Positions 18,408 to 31,199 of a stretch of 64,000 nucleotides of DNA are shown piece after piece (the first letter of the stretch is position 1; every line of letters starts with the position of its first letter). Source of the stretch: Psettodes erumei (taxonomy: Eukaryota; Chordata; Actinopteri; Pleuronectiformes; Psettodidae). The notes beneath the pieces are model-generated. The model was not told where the DNA came from, did not search any database, and saw only the letters and a list, made by a program, of their open reading frames with translations. Location of the stretch: NCBI GenBank assembly GCA_016785225.1, contig JAFBJZ010000761.1, positions 1-64,000 of the forward strand, read 5' to 3'. The position numbers were made by a program, and so were the translations under genes.

Positions 18408-21030
18408 TTTATTGTCATGTGCACAACAATTACAGGAGTAGTCATTGTCAATGAAATTCTTGGGTCTCAGGCTCCTTCGGCATTGCGATATAGAGAACGA
18501 AGATTAAAAGGAAAGAAAGAGTAAAATAAAAAAATAAACACAGTAGTGCAAGTAAACGCAAGTAGTGCAAATAAACAAATTAGAAACAAAAATAAATAGT
18601 AGACAATAAACATAGTAGTAGATTTACTTTTTATGGTGCAGGTGGAGTTTAAAGTGTAAATAAAATGTAATAATTAATAAAGTGACTAAAAAATGACAGA
18701 CAGCGGGACAAAAATGACAGCTCAGGAGTTTAATAGTCTTATGGCCTGTGGAATGAAACTGTCCCTGAGTCTGGTGGTGTGAGACTGGATGCTGCGGTAC
18801 CGTCTTCCAGATGGCAGCAGCTGGAACAGTTTGTTGCTGGGGTGGTGGGGGTCTTTGATTATCTGCTTGGCCTTCTTCCTACACTGCTGGGTGTAGAGGT
18901 CCTCCGTGGATGGCAGCTTCTTCCTGGTGATGTTCTGCGCAGTTTTCACCACCCTCTGTAAGGTCTTACGGTTGAGGGCGGAGCAACTGCCGTACCAGGC
19001 GGGGATGCAGCCGGTCAGGATACTCTCGATGGTGCATCTGTAGAAGCTGCAGAGTATCCTGTTGTCCATGTTGAGCCTGCGCAGCCTGCGGAGGAAGAAG
19101 AGCCGCTGTCGTGCTGTTCTTGTGATTGTGTTGGTGTGTAGGGTCCAGGTCAGGTCCTCACTGATGTGGACCCCGAGGAACCTGAAGCGGCTGACTCTCT
19201 CCACCGTCATCCTGTTGATGCTGATGGGGGCGTGTCCTTCACCCTGCCGCTTCCTGTAGTCCACAATCAGCTCCTTGGTTTTTTCGACGTTGAGGTGGAG
19301 GTTGTTGTCCTGGCACCAAGATGTCAGGGTTCTGACCTCCTCTCTGTACGCCCTCTTGTCGTCGTCGGTGATCAGGCCGATGACGGTTGTGTCGTCTGCG
19401 AACTTCACGATGGTGTTGGAGCTGTGTGTGGCCACGCAGTCGTGCGTGAACAGGGAGTACAGCAGGGGGCTCAGCACGCAACCCTGGGGGGTGCCGGTGT
19501 TGAGAGTCAGGGTGGAGGATATGGTGGTGCCCATTCGCACTACCTGGGGTCTGCCCGTCAGAAAGTTGAGGATCCAGTCGCACAGGGCGGTGCTGAGCCC
19601 GAGGTCCCTGAGCTTCATGACAAGCTTGGAGGGCACAATGGTGTTAAATGCTGAGCTGTAGTCAATGAACAGCATTCTCACATATGTGCTCCTCTGGTCC
19701 AGGTGGGAGAGGGCAGTGTGGAGGGTGAGGGCGATGGCGTCATCTGTGGACCTGTTTGCCTTGTAGGCAAACTGCAGAGGGTCCAGTGAGTCAGGAAGGG
19801 AGGATGTGATGGATGATTTGACTAGCCGCTCAAAGCACTTCATGATGATGGGGGTGAGTGCTACTGGGTGTTATTAAGGCAGGAGATGTTTGACTTCTTG
19901 GGGACAGGGACAATGGTGGACCTCTTGAAGCATGTGGGGACCACAGACTGGAGCAGTGACATGTTGAAAATGCCTGTGAACACATCTGCCAGCTGATCTG
20001 CTCACACCCTGAGAGCTCGGCCAGGGTTGCCGTCAGGTCCAGGAGCCTTGTGTGTGTTGATCCTTTTTAAAGATCTGCACACATCTGCCCGAGTTAAGAT
20101 CAGAGGGCAGGGGTCCTGGGCCTTCTGCACCTCCCCAGCCGGGGAGCAGCTCTCAAACCGTGCAAAGAAAGCGTTCAGATCATCTGGGAGAGACGCACAC
20201 ACCTCCTCAGCACCTCTCAATGTCTTTTTGCAGTCTGTGAGTGTCCTTAGACCAGACCACATGCTTCTAGAGTTGGAGCCCTGAAAGTTGGACTCCACTC
20301 TGTCCCTGTACTGTCTCTTTGCACTGCTAATAGCTCTCCGGAGCGCGTACCTGGACTTCCTGTACTCTTCCAAATCACCCGAGGTAGGTTTGTAGGCGTC
20401 AGTCCGTGCTTTAAGTTTGGCACGGACTTCTCCGTTAACCCAGGGCTTCTGATTTGGGAATGTCCGTACAGTAATCCGCGGGACTATGTCGTCGATGCAT
20501 TTGCCGATGTAGCAAATGACCACGTCCGTGTGTGTGTTTAAGTTGTCATCCTGAAACACACACCACTCCGTTGTGCTGAAGCAGTGCCGTAGAGCCAAGT
20601 CTGATTGGGCGGACCAGCGCTGAATGGTCCGCGTCATCGGTCTGTCCCGCTTGAGTTTCTGCCTATAGGAAGGCACAAGCAGGATGGAGGCGTGATCTGA
20701 TTTGCCGAAAGGAGGTCGGGAGAGGGCCCTGTATCCTTTGCAGACGGGAGAGTAAACATGGTCCAGCGTGTTGCCTCCTCGCGTAGGACAGCTGATGTGT
20801 TGGTAGTATCTCGGCAGGACTTTCCTCATGTTGGCTTTGTTGAAGTCCCCGGCCACAATAAAAGCAGCCTCGGGCCTTGAGGTCTCCGTCCTGTCGATAA
20901 CTCCATACAGCTCGTCCAGCGCTTGGTTAGTGTCTGCATGTGGTGGAATGTATACCGCTGTTAGCACGACCGATGTAAACTCCCTCGGCAGATAATAGGG
21001 CCGGCATCCGATCATGAGGTGCTCCATTAT
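18408..21030 (-). mobile_element. 5'-truncated L2/Rex1-like LINE
   Basis: A minus-strand non-LTR retrotransposon. The second half of an APE-type endonuclease is at 21027-20400: AGDFNKANM, then TLDHVYSPV and the catalytic GKSDHASIL. The same frame runs on through a linker and KAPGPDGNPGRAL. Reverse transcriptase follows at 19843-18722: [27 protein letters not shown] and the catalytic FADDTTVIG, with the conserved C-terminal block ending [12 protein letters not shown] frameshift or gap at about 19850-20000 separates the two frames. The 3' end has 'acaataaagaaccttgt' (reverse of 18400-18420). Copy-truncated at the 5' end, beside a TAA microsatellite. Shadow frames on the plus strand are not genes. 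Confidence 0.9.
18722..19843 (-). pseudogene. Reverse transcriptase ORF of the L2/Rex1-like LINE
   Basis: This 373-codon open frame holds palm motifs in order: [11 protein letters not shown] (about residues 59-69), [15 protein letters not shown] (about 117-131), FADDTTVIG (about 148-156) and an [13 protein letters not shown] thumb-side block (about 184-196). It is uninterrupted across the catalytic core, but the frame upstream is broken, so the element cannot make a full ORF2 product. Function would be target-primed reverse transcription of its own RNA. Confidence 0.85.
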
Positions 21031-21082
21031 ATCATTATATATATAATAATAATAATAATAATTATTATTATTATTATCATTA
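21031..21082. repeat. TAA/ATT microsatellite
   Basis: (ATA)n turning into (ATT)n directly at the 5' truncation point of the LINE. Confidence 0.85.
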
Positions 21083-21589
21083 AATTTTATAAACCAAACC
21101 GAAAAAACACCACCAGCAAGAACGTTTGGGTTTTAATCAAGATCTGAATAGGCATGCCACTATGAACTTACCATATTCCTGCAGCACTGTGGAAAATTAA
21201 GCTGTATTGTTCTTTCTTATGGCAAGCTATTGGAGATGTATCTGTAAACAGCCTTAACAACAAAGTTTAGATGATGATACAGGACCACAAGAAGATCACC
21301 TGCACTCAGAGTGTCCTCTTGGACAAATGTACATTTAGGTAGAGACAGAGCTTTGTTTTTATGGTGGACCTAAAGAATTTGCCCAGTAATTATCAAACAT
21401 TTCAGAATCAGTTCTGCTCAAAGTATCATTTGATGCTTGAGTGACTCATATCTCATTTTTACCAACCACAGTTGAGTCCAAACTGAATTGTGCTGTGATG
21501 CAGAATGATTTTGTGATGATACCTCTTCTGATGCAAAGCTAGGGCACATCTTCAGTGATGTTCCTGATTTCATTTGGTGTTTTGGGTCT

Positions 21590-23340
21590 TTCAAAACATC
21601 AGACACCCTCAATCAGGCGACCCCGCTGAGGTTGATCAGGCCTCAGCTTGTGCCCTAGCAGCACTTGTCCACGGATCTGCTCTTTTGATCCAGAGCCACC
21701 TTGATGCCTTCTCTGCAGCCTCAGTGCTGTTGCCAGTGGCCCGTCTCCTTCTCTCCCCAGTGATGCCGAGCGCAGTATAGGCCTTATAGAGGGACTGCCC
21801 TGCAAAGGACCCTGCATCCCACCTCCACGGGTAAACGCCATGCCTTCTAGCCTTGGTTGTGGCAGTCGCTGACAAGCCCATCATACTTTTTCCCTTTTCC
21901 TCTCAAAAGCTTCCTCCATTCGCACTTCCCATGGCACTGTGAGCTCCAACATGATCAGGTTCCTTGTTGCCTCGCATACCAAGATCATGTCAGGTCTCAA
22001 GGTGGTTTTGACAACATGCTGGGGGAACTTCAGCTGTCTGCCCAAGTACACACTTAGCTGCCAATCCTGTGCTGTGTTCAGGATCCCTGATGTTACCCTG
22101 GGCGATCTTACTGGCCTCTCTCCAGCCCTGATGAAGCTGACGCTTTGCCTGGAGGGCTTTGACCGCCTGCAGCTACTGATGGTGTCCTGGATGCTCTCCG
22201 CTATTGTTTTGAGCACCTGATCATGCCGCCAGTGATACCTGCCTTCCCCCAACACTCTTGGGCAGCAGATCAGGATATGCTCTCGGGTTCCCTTTCTCTG
22301 ACATAGGGCACATCCTGGTGTATCCAAGAGACCCCAGGTGTGCAGTTTGGATGGGCTGGGTAGGACGTCGTAGTAGTGATGTGTCGTTCACGAACGTAAT
22401 GGCTCTATGAGCCGGCTCTTTGAAGTGAACGACGGGAGCTGGCTCCCCACCAATCAGGAGCCGGCTCCCTTCGAGACGCTTTTTTCTCTTGAAGGCGCAC
22501 GTGATTGGTCAATATGCGTGGCGTCGTCTCTGTGTCTGCGCTGCTTAGTGCGCTGAGCAGAGGGGGGAGGGGCGGCAGCCTGGTACACACACACAGCAGC
22601 AGCACAGTGAGCACAGGAACGGGTCAAGAGAGGAGAGAGAATGCAATACGGAGGACAAAAAGAAAGAAAGTAAGTAAAAAAGAAATGAGTGGAAGCAGGA
22701 AAAGGAGCCACATTTGGACTCATTTTAATTATATTGATGGCTCCAAAGCAGAGTGCATTGTCTGCAAGACCAAAATTTCATATAGAGCCAGCTCAACCAA
22801 CAACCTCCACAGGCACCTGAGAACTGTCCACCCAACAGTTCCACTGGAGAAGTGACCAGTTGAACCCGGTATTAAATTAGTTAAAAGTTCACTGTAGAGT
22901 GAAAAAATAAAGGCTATTATAATATAGTAGTATAGTACTTTTTAAAAAAATTATTAATTATCAATTAATTTTGTGCATGTTACATTATTATTGGTAATAT
23001 ATCGATTAAAGCAACAAAAAAATCTGAAGAGCTGTTTGGGAGCCGAAAGAGCCGGCTCTTTTTAGTGAGCCGAGCCGAAAGAGCCGGTTCTCTAAAAAGA
23101 GCCGGAATTCCCATCACTACGTCGTAGACTGCCTGTACCAGGAACTTGATGCAGTGTGGATCTGCCTGCTAGTGGTCAGCCCATGAGACCTTTCTCTCTA
23201 CAGCTTGCTCCCATCTAGTCCAGGCACCCTGCTGAGCCATTCCCACTGCTTTGCTGGACCTCTCCTGTTCCACCATTGCCCTCACCTCATCTTGGTCTAG
23301 CTGCCATTATACTATATCTCAATTGATAAGAATATAGAAA
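21590..23340 (-). mobile_element. RLE-type LINE relic, C-terminal part, split by a hAT element
   Basis: On the minus strand, 22327-21881 reads a CCHC knuckle (CALCQRKGTREHILICC), then RHDQVLK, and an endonuclease block RPDMILV followed by LELTVPWE. This is the arrangement of restriction-like endonuclease LINEs (R2/R4/Rex6-type). The conserved tail LGITGERRRRATG..AAEKASRWLW is found at 21780-21660 in shifted frames. Upstream sequence at 23128-23330 belongs to the same ORF: removing the hAT element at 22374-23119 and one copy of its target duplication lets the frame read on through 'VYDVLPSPSKLHTW'. Several frameshifts exist, so it is a pseudogene. Confidence 0.75.
22374..23119 (+). mobile_element. 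Non-autonomous hAT element with BED finger, copy 1 (746 bp)
   Basis: The ends are tagtgatg and catcacta, flanked by a perfect 8 bp duplication CGTCGTAG (22366-22373 and 23120-23127), diagnostic of hAT insertion. Near the ends are inverted 'gagccggctctt' blocks. The single gene-like part is a short ORF starting ATG at 22685: MSGSRKRSHIWTHFNYIDG with a BED finger (CIVCKTKISY, then NLHRHLRTVH), stopping at 22855. No transposase domain is present. A longer copy lies at 40921-41871. Confidence 0.92.
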
Positions 23341-23940
23341 CTTAGAGTTGATTACAGTCCAGTGCTGCAGGTTGTTGTTAAACTGCAGGAATCCCAGAAA
23401 TGCTGGTTGAAAGATGTTGAATATCTCAAGAGAGAAACCTCACCTCCAGCACGAACGACAGAAGTACTGTCAGTAGTACATGCTATTGAAATACTTTTTT
23501 ACATTTTTGGTATTTATTCACCTCTACTATAGGGCATACCATACACTGGTGCATTCTTGCTACACTGTTGACCTGTGTCCAGTTCTCTTTGCCCTGCTCT
23601 TTCTCTCTCTCTCCCACACACAAAAACACATCGCCCCCCACTGATATGAGGCATCCAATGACGATGACAAGCCAGTGGTTATTACACCAGCAAAGAGTTG
23701 TTTCTTGTCATCTCATCTAGTTGCAGCAGTGTAAATTGAGCAAGTTTCAGAATGTTACGCAACATTGCAAGTTTCAACTTGTCTCATGACCAGCAACTTT
23801 TTGGTACAAACTGGCCTTAACATTACTCAGGTTGTCCTGCAGTGTTTAATAGGAACGCTACCTCTCCTGACATTCTGACCACCTCAGCTACCATCATAAA
23901 ACATACTTTTTTGAATTGTTATTTTCGTAGGCTTTTAATT

Positions 23941-23971
<31 letters not shown>

Positions 23972-24840
23972 TTATTATTATTATTTTTACTATTCAAGGG
24001 CAGATGGCAGAAGGATGACAGAACCTCACTAAAGAGAGAAAGGGAACAAATATCTCCAGTGACTCTGGCTATTGCTTACACCATTAACTACAATAGCAAG
24101 AAAAAGTATGTGAACCCTTTTGAATTACCTACTTCTGCTTTAATTCATCATAAAATGTGATCTTATCTTTAATGAAGTCACATGGACAGAAAAGCAAAGG
24201 TACAAGCCCACCTATTTAAACATATGAGACTGCTGGTGGGAAAAGTAAGACCTCAGTTATACTCCTTTGTGGACACACAGGGAGCAGCTGTGGACCCCAA
24301 GGATGCAGAGTTGTTCTCATTGTACTTCTCTGTAGAGTGTCTGGAGGAACTCATTCCAGTTAGTGCAGCAAATAATCATAGTCACCTCCAGGGTATCTCA
24401 ACAGTGCTTCATGGCTACTTTATACTGGGAAAACTTTGTTCTCTCCAGTGAAGGGCAGGGGAGTTCAAGCCTGACTTTGCTGGTAAAAGGCTTTCCCCCT
24501 GTCCCTCCCTGCAGTCTAGCGGGTCCTGTTGCACTTTTTTCCACATTTTGCAGGCTTTTTAAAAATGTTTTTGTTGCCCCAAGTTTTCCAACTACCACAG
24601 TGAAATAGATGTCCTCATACAGTTGTGTGAAATCTAGCAAAACTATGTACAAAGTTAAGCTAAAGTGGAGCTAGCCAATCAACTACAATTCCAGCAAATG
24701 ACCTTGTCTGGCTCACTCAGTACGGTTATGATATGATAGATATCAACACACAAAAATATCCCACCACTGCCACCAATCTAGCCAAGGGATAGTGTTGCAT
24801 TTGTACCTATACTTAATAAATGAAAAAAAACCAGCTTCTT
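23340..24840. other. Spacer with decayed repeats
   Basis: The piece at 24090-24182 ('tagcaagaaaaagtatgtgaacccttttgaatta') resembles the terminal region of a common fish DNA transposon/MITE. The rest is unassigned. An 89-codon frame at 24182 has no recognisable domain. Confidence 0.35.
23938..23992. repeat. (CTT)n / (ATT)n microsatellite
   Basis: Ten CTT units run into ATT units. Confidence 0.9.
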
Positions 24841-25053
24841 ACACTAGTGATGGGACGAGCGACACTGGTGCATCAGCACTGTGCCGAGAGCTCAAGAGGG
24901 AAACCTCGTATCGGTGCATGTATTGCTTTAAGAAAGAATCGCGTGACCGATACAGGAACTGTATCGTTTGGATGTGCCGCGCCAAATTGTGTTTATCAGG
25001 AAACAAACTGTATCAACATGTCGTGGGTTTGTCGGATGGAGTTTTGCTTGATC

Positions 25054-27419
25054 ATGGATCGTTCTAGGAAGTTTTCCCCGGTGTGGAATAATTTTGATCT
25101 CGTGACGCCAAACAAGGTAAATCTTTTTCTCCTTTATATACTATTTTTTACGGTGGCGCATTGCACTCACTTTATCAGTTTATCAAGTGAATGACCTGTG
25201 ATACATATGATAGTCAGTTAAAGAGCCTTACAGTTGCTTTATTCATGTTATCATGTAATTATGAGATCCTGATCTCGTAATCATGAGATAGGGTGTCTAT
25301 TTTTTTTAACAAGTGAATGCAATGTTCTGGTAAGAGGTTTGAATTGTTTTCAGATAAATTAACTTTTTATGTTATTGTAGGTGAAGTGTCGGCTCTGCTC
25401 CACAGAGCTATCTTATATCAATAAGTGCACTTCATCAATGTTGAGGCATTATAGAGCTCGGCATGGCAATGAAGAATTGGCAGATACGCGTGAGAGTACC
25501 CCAGGTATGTTGAAATTCTCTCTAAAAATTGTGCTTAAAAAAAACATGCATGCAAACAGACAGGCTCCAGGCCTGGTATCGAACCTCCAACCCTCTTGCT
25601 GTGAGGCGACAGTGCTAACCACTACACCACCATGTTGTCTTATGTCTATTTGATATTGTTTGTAAAAATTACAGTCCTTTTAAGCTTTTGACAAAATAGT
25701 TCCTTTTGGCTTGCAGTTCCTAACAAGCAAGCAGTGGATGAGGCAGTGGTCAATATGATCATCAAAGACTGTCAGCCACTCAGCTTTGTTGAAAATGAGG
25801 GATTCAGGGAGCTCCTGAAGCTTATTGTACCCTCGTATGCTCTACCAAGCAGGAAGGTATGTTTAAGAATTTTTATTATATATGTTTGTACTAACTATAT
25901 AACTATATTTTATTGGTGTAACAGTATTTGTATGGTTATTTTCAGACCATCAAGGACTTGGTGAGCCAGAGATATGAGGAGGAAAAGGAGAAAACCAAAA
26001 GGACCTCCAGAGTGCGTTGTTGCTGTTACTTTAACAGCTGATATGTGGACGTCTATGAATATGGAGGCATATCTAGCTGTTACTGGCCACTATGTGGACA
26101 AAGAAAGCCATGAACTCCATTCATCAGTCTTGGCAGTGCAGCATTTTCCTCAGAAACACACTGCAGAAAACATTGCCACGGTTAAAAGGAGCCTCATGGA
26201 GGAGTGAGGCATAGCAGGAAAGGTCAGGTGTCTTGTCACTGATGCAGCAGCAAACATGACTGCATGTGCTCGAATGCTGCAAATACGGCATACCATTTGT
26301 ATAGCCCATTCCCTGAATTTAATTGTGAGAAAATCATGTGATCAAATCCCAACAATAACTGAAATACGCAACAAAACACGACACATTGTGACATACTTTC
26401 GATCGAAAGCGTGACTGCTAAAGAGAAGCTCACTCAAATACAGCAACAGCTGGGAACACCGGGCCATAAATTAATAAACGAGGTGCCAACACGATGGAAC
26501 AGTACCTACCAAATGTTTGAAAGAATGACTGAGCAGAAGGAGGCAGTCTGGGTGTCACTGGCCTCATTAAAACCTGACATCACTCCACTGACTCCAGAAG
26601 AATGTCAGATCATTGAAGAGATGCTCAGGGTTCTTGCTCCTTTTGACCAAGCTCCAAGAGAACTGTCTGAGGAAAAAAGGGTCTCTGGGTCGAAGGTCAT
26701 TCCCATGATGAGAATGCTCCACATTGAGCTTCAACGTCAGGCCACAACAGTGACAAAAACAGCTGCTCAGCAACTGGCTGAAAACCTGAGGAAGCGGCTA
26801 ACTGACGCTATTTGCGGCATGGAATCTCTCAGTGTGATGACTCTGGCAACTCTGTTAGATCCCAGATTTAAAAAGAATGGATTTGTTAGTCAGCAAAAGG
26901 CAAGTGAAGAGGTGAAGAGACTGCAGTCAGAATGTGCAGAAGAAATGAGGAGCCAAGAGCCTGACCCAAGAGAAGAAGAGCCTAGCTCTTCACATGGGTC
27001 AGAACCCAGTTCAGGTATGAAAATACATTTCTGTGGCACTTTGTGATATGATATATCATGTGATAATAAAGTAATGATTAACTATTTTTTTAGGGCACAA
27101 TCTCTGGAAAACTTTACATATGGAGGTTGCAGAGACCCAGAAGACGAGGAACGCAACAGCTGACTCCATTATTGAAGTCCAACGCTACCTGGCAGAAACA
27201 AACACACCCAGAAACCAAGATCCTTTGCAATATTGGAAATGGAACCAGAAAATATATCCACATCTTCATCAACCTGCACTTAAAACTCTCTGCTCACCAT
27301 CATCGTCTGTACCATGCGAAAGAGTATTTTCCAAGGCTGGGGAGCTGGTGTGTAAGAGGAGAAATCGCCTTGGAGCAAAGAGACTCCAAAAACTTTTGTT
27401 TCTCAATAAAAAATCATGA
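25054..27419 (+). pseudogene. hAT transposase with BED finger, five exons, broken by frameshifts
   Basis: Exons: 25054-25116 (MDRSRKFSPVWNNFDLV), 25381-25504, 25717-25856, 25946-27014 and 27094-27419, each bounded by GT/AG. The BED finger is split over exons 1 and 2 (W in SPVWNNF; CRLCSTEL; MLRHYRARH). The RNase H-like catalytic domain shows TADMWTSMNMEAYLAVTGHY and CLVTDAAANM, holding the first two acidic residues; then TRWNSTYQMFERM. Exon 5 carries the hAT C-terminal dimerisation region (PLQYWKWN, then SSSVPCERVFSKAGELV and KLLFLNKKS). Damage: a frameshift near 26010, a stop at 26205-26207, and a one-base loss near 26410. The gene would have encoded cut-and-paste transposition; it is inactive now. 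It is ZBED-like, but this position-specific decay argues against a domesticated gene. Confidence 0.88.
25547..25640 (-). repeat. Short interspersed repeat in the hAT intron
   Basis: 'ggcctggtatcgaacctcc' followed by 'cttgctgtgaggcgacagtg' and 'ctaaccactacaccacc' is a very common fish SINE/MITE-like unit. It lies wholly inside intron 2 of the hAT transposase, so it inserted after, or travelled with, this copy. Confidence 0.5.
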
Positions 27420-27450
27420 ACTAATCACTTTTGTGAGTGTTTTGGTTTTG

Positions 27451-29110
27451 TCTGAGAATATACTTAAAACTGGAGACCTAATGTAGTAATGTAGACAGTA
27501 ATGTATTTATTTTTCTGCTGTTGTCTTTTTAACATTATTGAACTCTACAATGGTTTCAGTATTATTGCAGTGGTAGTGGGAACTAATGCTCTGAGCAATG
27601 TGTCTCTTTTTAATTTCAGAGCTGAACTCTGCTGACGAGAAGAAAATAATTTGGACGACATCATCTTTGATCAACAACGGTTTGAAATGAGTTCTTCAGA
27701 AGAGGTGAGGTCTAAGAAAATTTAACATGTTCATACCTGGTATTAGCATGCTTCTTGGTTGATCCAGTTACAAGTGGGCATCTCCAAGTAAACCCCTTAA
27801 TACCAGGCTTTAAAATGCATCCCCATGTGTGTCCAGAGTGCCTATTTGTGATCAATTGGCAGTAGGCAATAATGCATTTCCCATGCCCAGTCTGTTGGAA
27901 ATAAAAAGAATCAAAACATTACAGACTGGGTCTATTCCTTGGTATGTTCCACATAAACCAAAATGGCCAAAATGTTTATTTATTTACTTTCTTTGCAAAG
28001 AAGGTCATTTATCATGTGAGCGGTTAATGAAGAAAGACCCCGAGCATGGGGAGAGCTAAACATTTATACCAAAGGAACGCCTCCACCCCCACCCACAGGT
28101 GGTTCTGGTCTGCTGTGGGTATCAGAGCCGACCCCCAGTGGTGGTTCTACATTGAATTACTCCCCGAGCGATACCCCCTCCAAACGGCCCCCCCGCCAGA
28201 ACAGAACAGATGTGTTTTATTACACAAAACAGTATAAGTTATCTGAATGTACTCTATATACATAAATGTGGCAAAATATATTATATATATATAAAATAAA
28301 AATAAATGAAATTGCAATTGAAACTGACATCAAAAGACCGTAGACTACAATATAACTCTTATACAAAATATCCATGAATTTCAAATTTAAATAAACATGC
28401 CCTTACATGCTAAATGTCTGTCATTAGGTGCTATATTAATCTATCTTTCAGGGAGGAGCAATGAGCTACTTGCACATTTTTAGTTGTGACTGGTTAAACT
28501 GTTTAGTCACAAAATGCAGTTGTAGCAAATGTTCATCTTTGAAACGACCTACAGATATGAAAATTACAGGCTAATTACAGAAAATAACTGAACTTGTAAC
28601 ACTTTTGTCGCAAAGCTCAAACTTACGGTGAAATTAGAGCTGGTGTGTTTTCAGCAGAATTACTCTGGTTGTTACTGTTGTATAAGCATAGCAAGCATCA
28701 TAACAAGAAGGCTAACAGACGTATAACCAGTTAACATTAGCCCTTCATTCATGACATGGATAGAGAGAACATAGCATACCTTTTATCTTTGACTCGTTTC
28801 TCCTCTTCTTTTCCCTAAATTGGGCACCTAATGGCTTTGACCTTTTTCTGTCCATCTCTCTGTTTATTTGGTACTCGACGATCAACAGATTTCCCATCCC
28901 CCAACGCTGTCACTCACGATCAGAAGTCAAGACTAAACCAATTCACCTTGGTGACCACTTAATTTTTTTGTATTACTTATTTTTGACCATTTTTCACAAT
29001 TCATTCACTCACTGACTAAGAAACATGGCAAGAGGAAGTTGCTATCGGAACTAGAGATTGAGGAGGTACAGCGGTGTACCTCATCCATGGTACAAACAAT
29101 ATGCTACGGC
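27451..29110. other. Unassigned spacer
   Basis: No gene recognised. The region contains an AT microsatellite near 28260-28310. A C-rich piece at 28080-28200 is unlike the rest in composition but has no domain. Confidence 0.4.
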
Positions 29111-29118
29111 AAGGGGGA

Positions 29119-31172
29119 GCAGCACAGATGAACCAGCTGCTAATATCGGCTAACCCAAGGCCAGACAGTCCTCATAATGAAGGACAAGGACAAGAACAGT
29201 ACCATCCAATTACCGGCCTATAACCTGCCTCAGCACCACATGGAAGCTCCTATCAGGCATCATAGCGGCTAAGATGAGTAGGCACATGGAGCAATACAGG
29301 AGCAGAGCACAGAAAGGTGTAGGCAATAACACCAGAGGAGCCAAACACCAGCTACTGGTGGACAGGGCAATTGCCTGGATTGACTATAAGAAGGACCCTA
29401 AGAGAGTTCATCCAGAACTCGATGAGGCTGTGGAACACAACATATAATATTTTACATACAAATACAAAGGTCTCTTTCTCTTTTTAAATATGCTCTGAGT
29501 GGTAGCCAACTCTGGAGGCCAACTCAAAACCAATTGCACAGGTGAGCATCAGATGCGGCATATACCAAGGAGATGCTCTGTCCCCCCTGCTGTTCTGCAT
29601 AGGCCTAAACCCCCTCAGCCAGATCATCTCAAAGAGTGGCTATGGGTACCAGTTCCGAAGTGGAACAACCATCAGCCACATCCTCTACATGGATGACATC
29701 AAGCTGTATGCGAAGAATGAGCATGACATTGATTCCCTATTTCACCTCACTCGGATCTACAGCAAAGACATCGGGATGTCATTCGGACTAGATAAATGTG
29801 GGCGGATGATATCTAGAAGAGGAAAGGTGATCACAACCGAGGGGGTTGACCTACCGGAAGGGAACATTGCAGATGTGCAGGACAGTTACAAATACCTGGG
29901 GATCCCACAGGCAAATGGTAATCATGAGGAGGCAGCTCGAAGGTCAGCCACAGCCAAACACCTCCAGAGGGTAAGGCAGGTCCTGAAAAGTCAGCTGAAC
30001 GGCAAAAATAAGATCCAAACCATTAACACCTATGCCATGCCAGTGATCAGATACCCGGCTAGGATAATATCCTGGCCACTGGAAGAGATACAAGCCACTG
30101 ATATCAAGACAAGGAAGCTCCTTACCATGCATGGTGGGTTTCACCCTAAATCCAGCGTCCTGAGGCTGTACACAAAGCGAAAGGAGGGGGATCGAGGACT
30201 AGTAAGTGTCAGAACTACTGTCCAGGAGGAAACAGCGAACCTCCAGGAATACATCGAGAAAATGGCCCCCAAGGACCAACTCCTAAGTGAATGCCTCAGG
30301 CAACAAAAGCCCAGAAGGGATGAGGAACCACTGGGCCCATCATGGAAGGACAAGCCCTTGCATGGCATGTACCACCGACAAATTGAAGAAGTGGCTGATA
30401 TGGACAAAACATACCAGTGGCTGGAAAAGGCTGGACTGAAAGACAGCACAGAGGCACTAATCATGGCAGCATAGGAACAGGCCCTAAACACCAGAGCAAT
30501 AGAGGCCGGGATCTACCACACCAGACAAGATACCAGGTGCAGGCTGTGCAGAGAAGGCCCTGAGACAGTCCAACACATCACAGCAGGGTGTAAGATGCTG
30601 GCAGGCAAGGCATACATGGAGCGGCATAACCAGGTAGTGGGCATAGTATACAGGAACATCTGTACAGAGTATGGACTGGAGGTCCCAGGGTCCAGATGGG
30701 AGACACCCCCAAAGGTGACAGAGAACAAACAGGCCAAGATCCTGTGGGACTTCCAGATCCAGACTGACAAGATGGTGATGGCCAACCAGCCTAACATAGT
30801 GGTGGTGGATAAACATCGGAAGACAGTGGTAGTGATAGATGTAGCAATCCCCAGCGATAGCAACATCAGAAAGAAAGAACACGAGAAGCTCGAGAAATAC
30901 CAAGGGCTGAAAGAGGAGATAGAGAAAATGTGGGGTGTGAAGGCAACTGTGGTACCAATAGTGATCGGGGCACTAGGGGCGGTGACCCCCAAGCTGGAAG
31001 GATGGCAGGTACCAGGAACCACATCGGAGATCTCTGTCCAAAAGAGCGCAATGCTGGGAACAGCTAAGATCCTGCGCAGAACCCTCAGACTCCCAGGCCT
31101 CTGGTAGAGGACCCGAGTCTGAAGGAGACACCGCCCAGGTGGGCGAGAGGGAGATTTTTATAAAAAAAAAAA
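29119..31172 (+). mobile_element. RLE-type LINE (R4/Rex6-like), copy 1
   Basis: A plus-strand non-LTR element closely similar to 50160-52850. The first part (29119-29505) is scrambled: bases present in copy 2 are deleted, and about 65 foreign bases sit at 29440-29505. From 29542 a 310-codon frame shows [17 protein letters not shown], the catalytic LYMDDIKLYAK, KCGRM and [12 protein letters not shown] at 30472-30474 interrupts it; the rest (30475-31107) carries a CCHC knuckle [18 protein letters not shown], then the nuclease block QPNIVVVD and [11 protein letters not shown], ending LRLPGLW. The tail is poly(A)/AT-rich. It is 5'-degraded and inactive, although the polymerase core motif is intact. 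Confidence 0.88.
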
Positions 31173-31199
31173 AAAAAAATCTCTATATATATAATATTA

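Larger units (their letters stand above)
24843..27450 (+). mobile_element. hAT transposon (ZBED-type), nearly complete but defective
   Basis: The left edge carries 'tagtgatgggacgagc', a hAT-like terminal sequence; no matching right end could be found. The transposase gene inside retains four spliceosomal introns. See the transposase entry. Confidence 0.75.

Noticed and set aside
19062..19661. Plus-strand ORFs up to 162 codons
   Set aside because: Shadows of the LINE reverse transcriptase on the other strand.
24843..27450. Domesticated ZBED host gene
   Set aside because: Frameshifts and a stop within the catalytic domain, and a transposon-like left end, indicate a dead transposon.
30141..31051. 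Minus-strand ORFs up to 169 codons opposite the RLE-type LINE
   Set aside because: Shadows of the LINE frame; the same shadows occur opposite copy 2 at 51915-52906.
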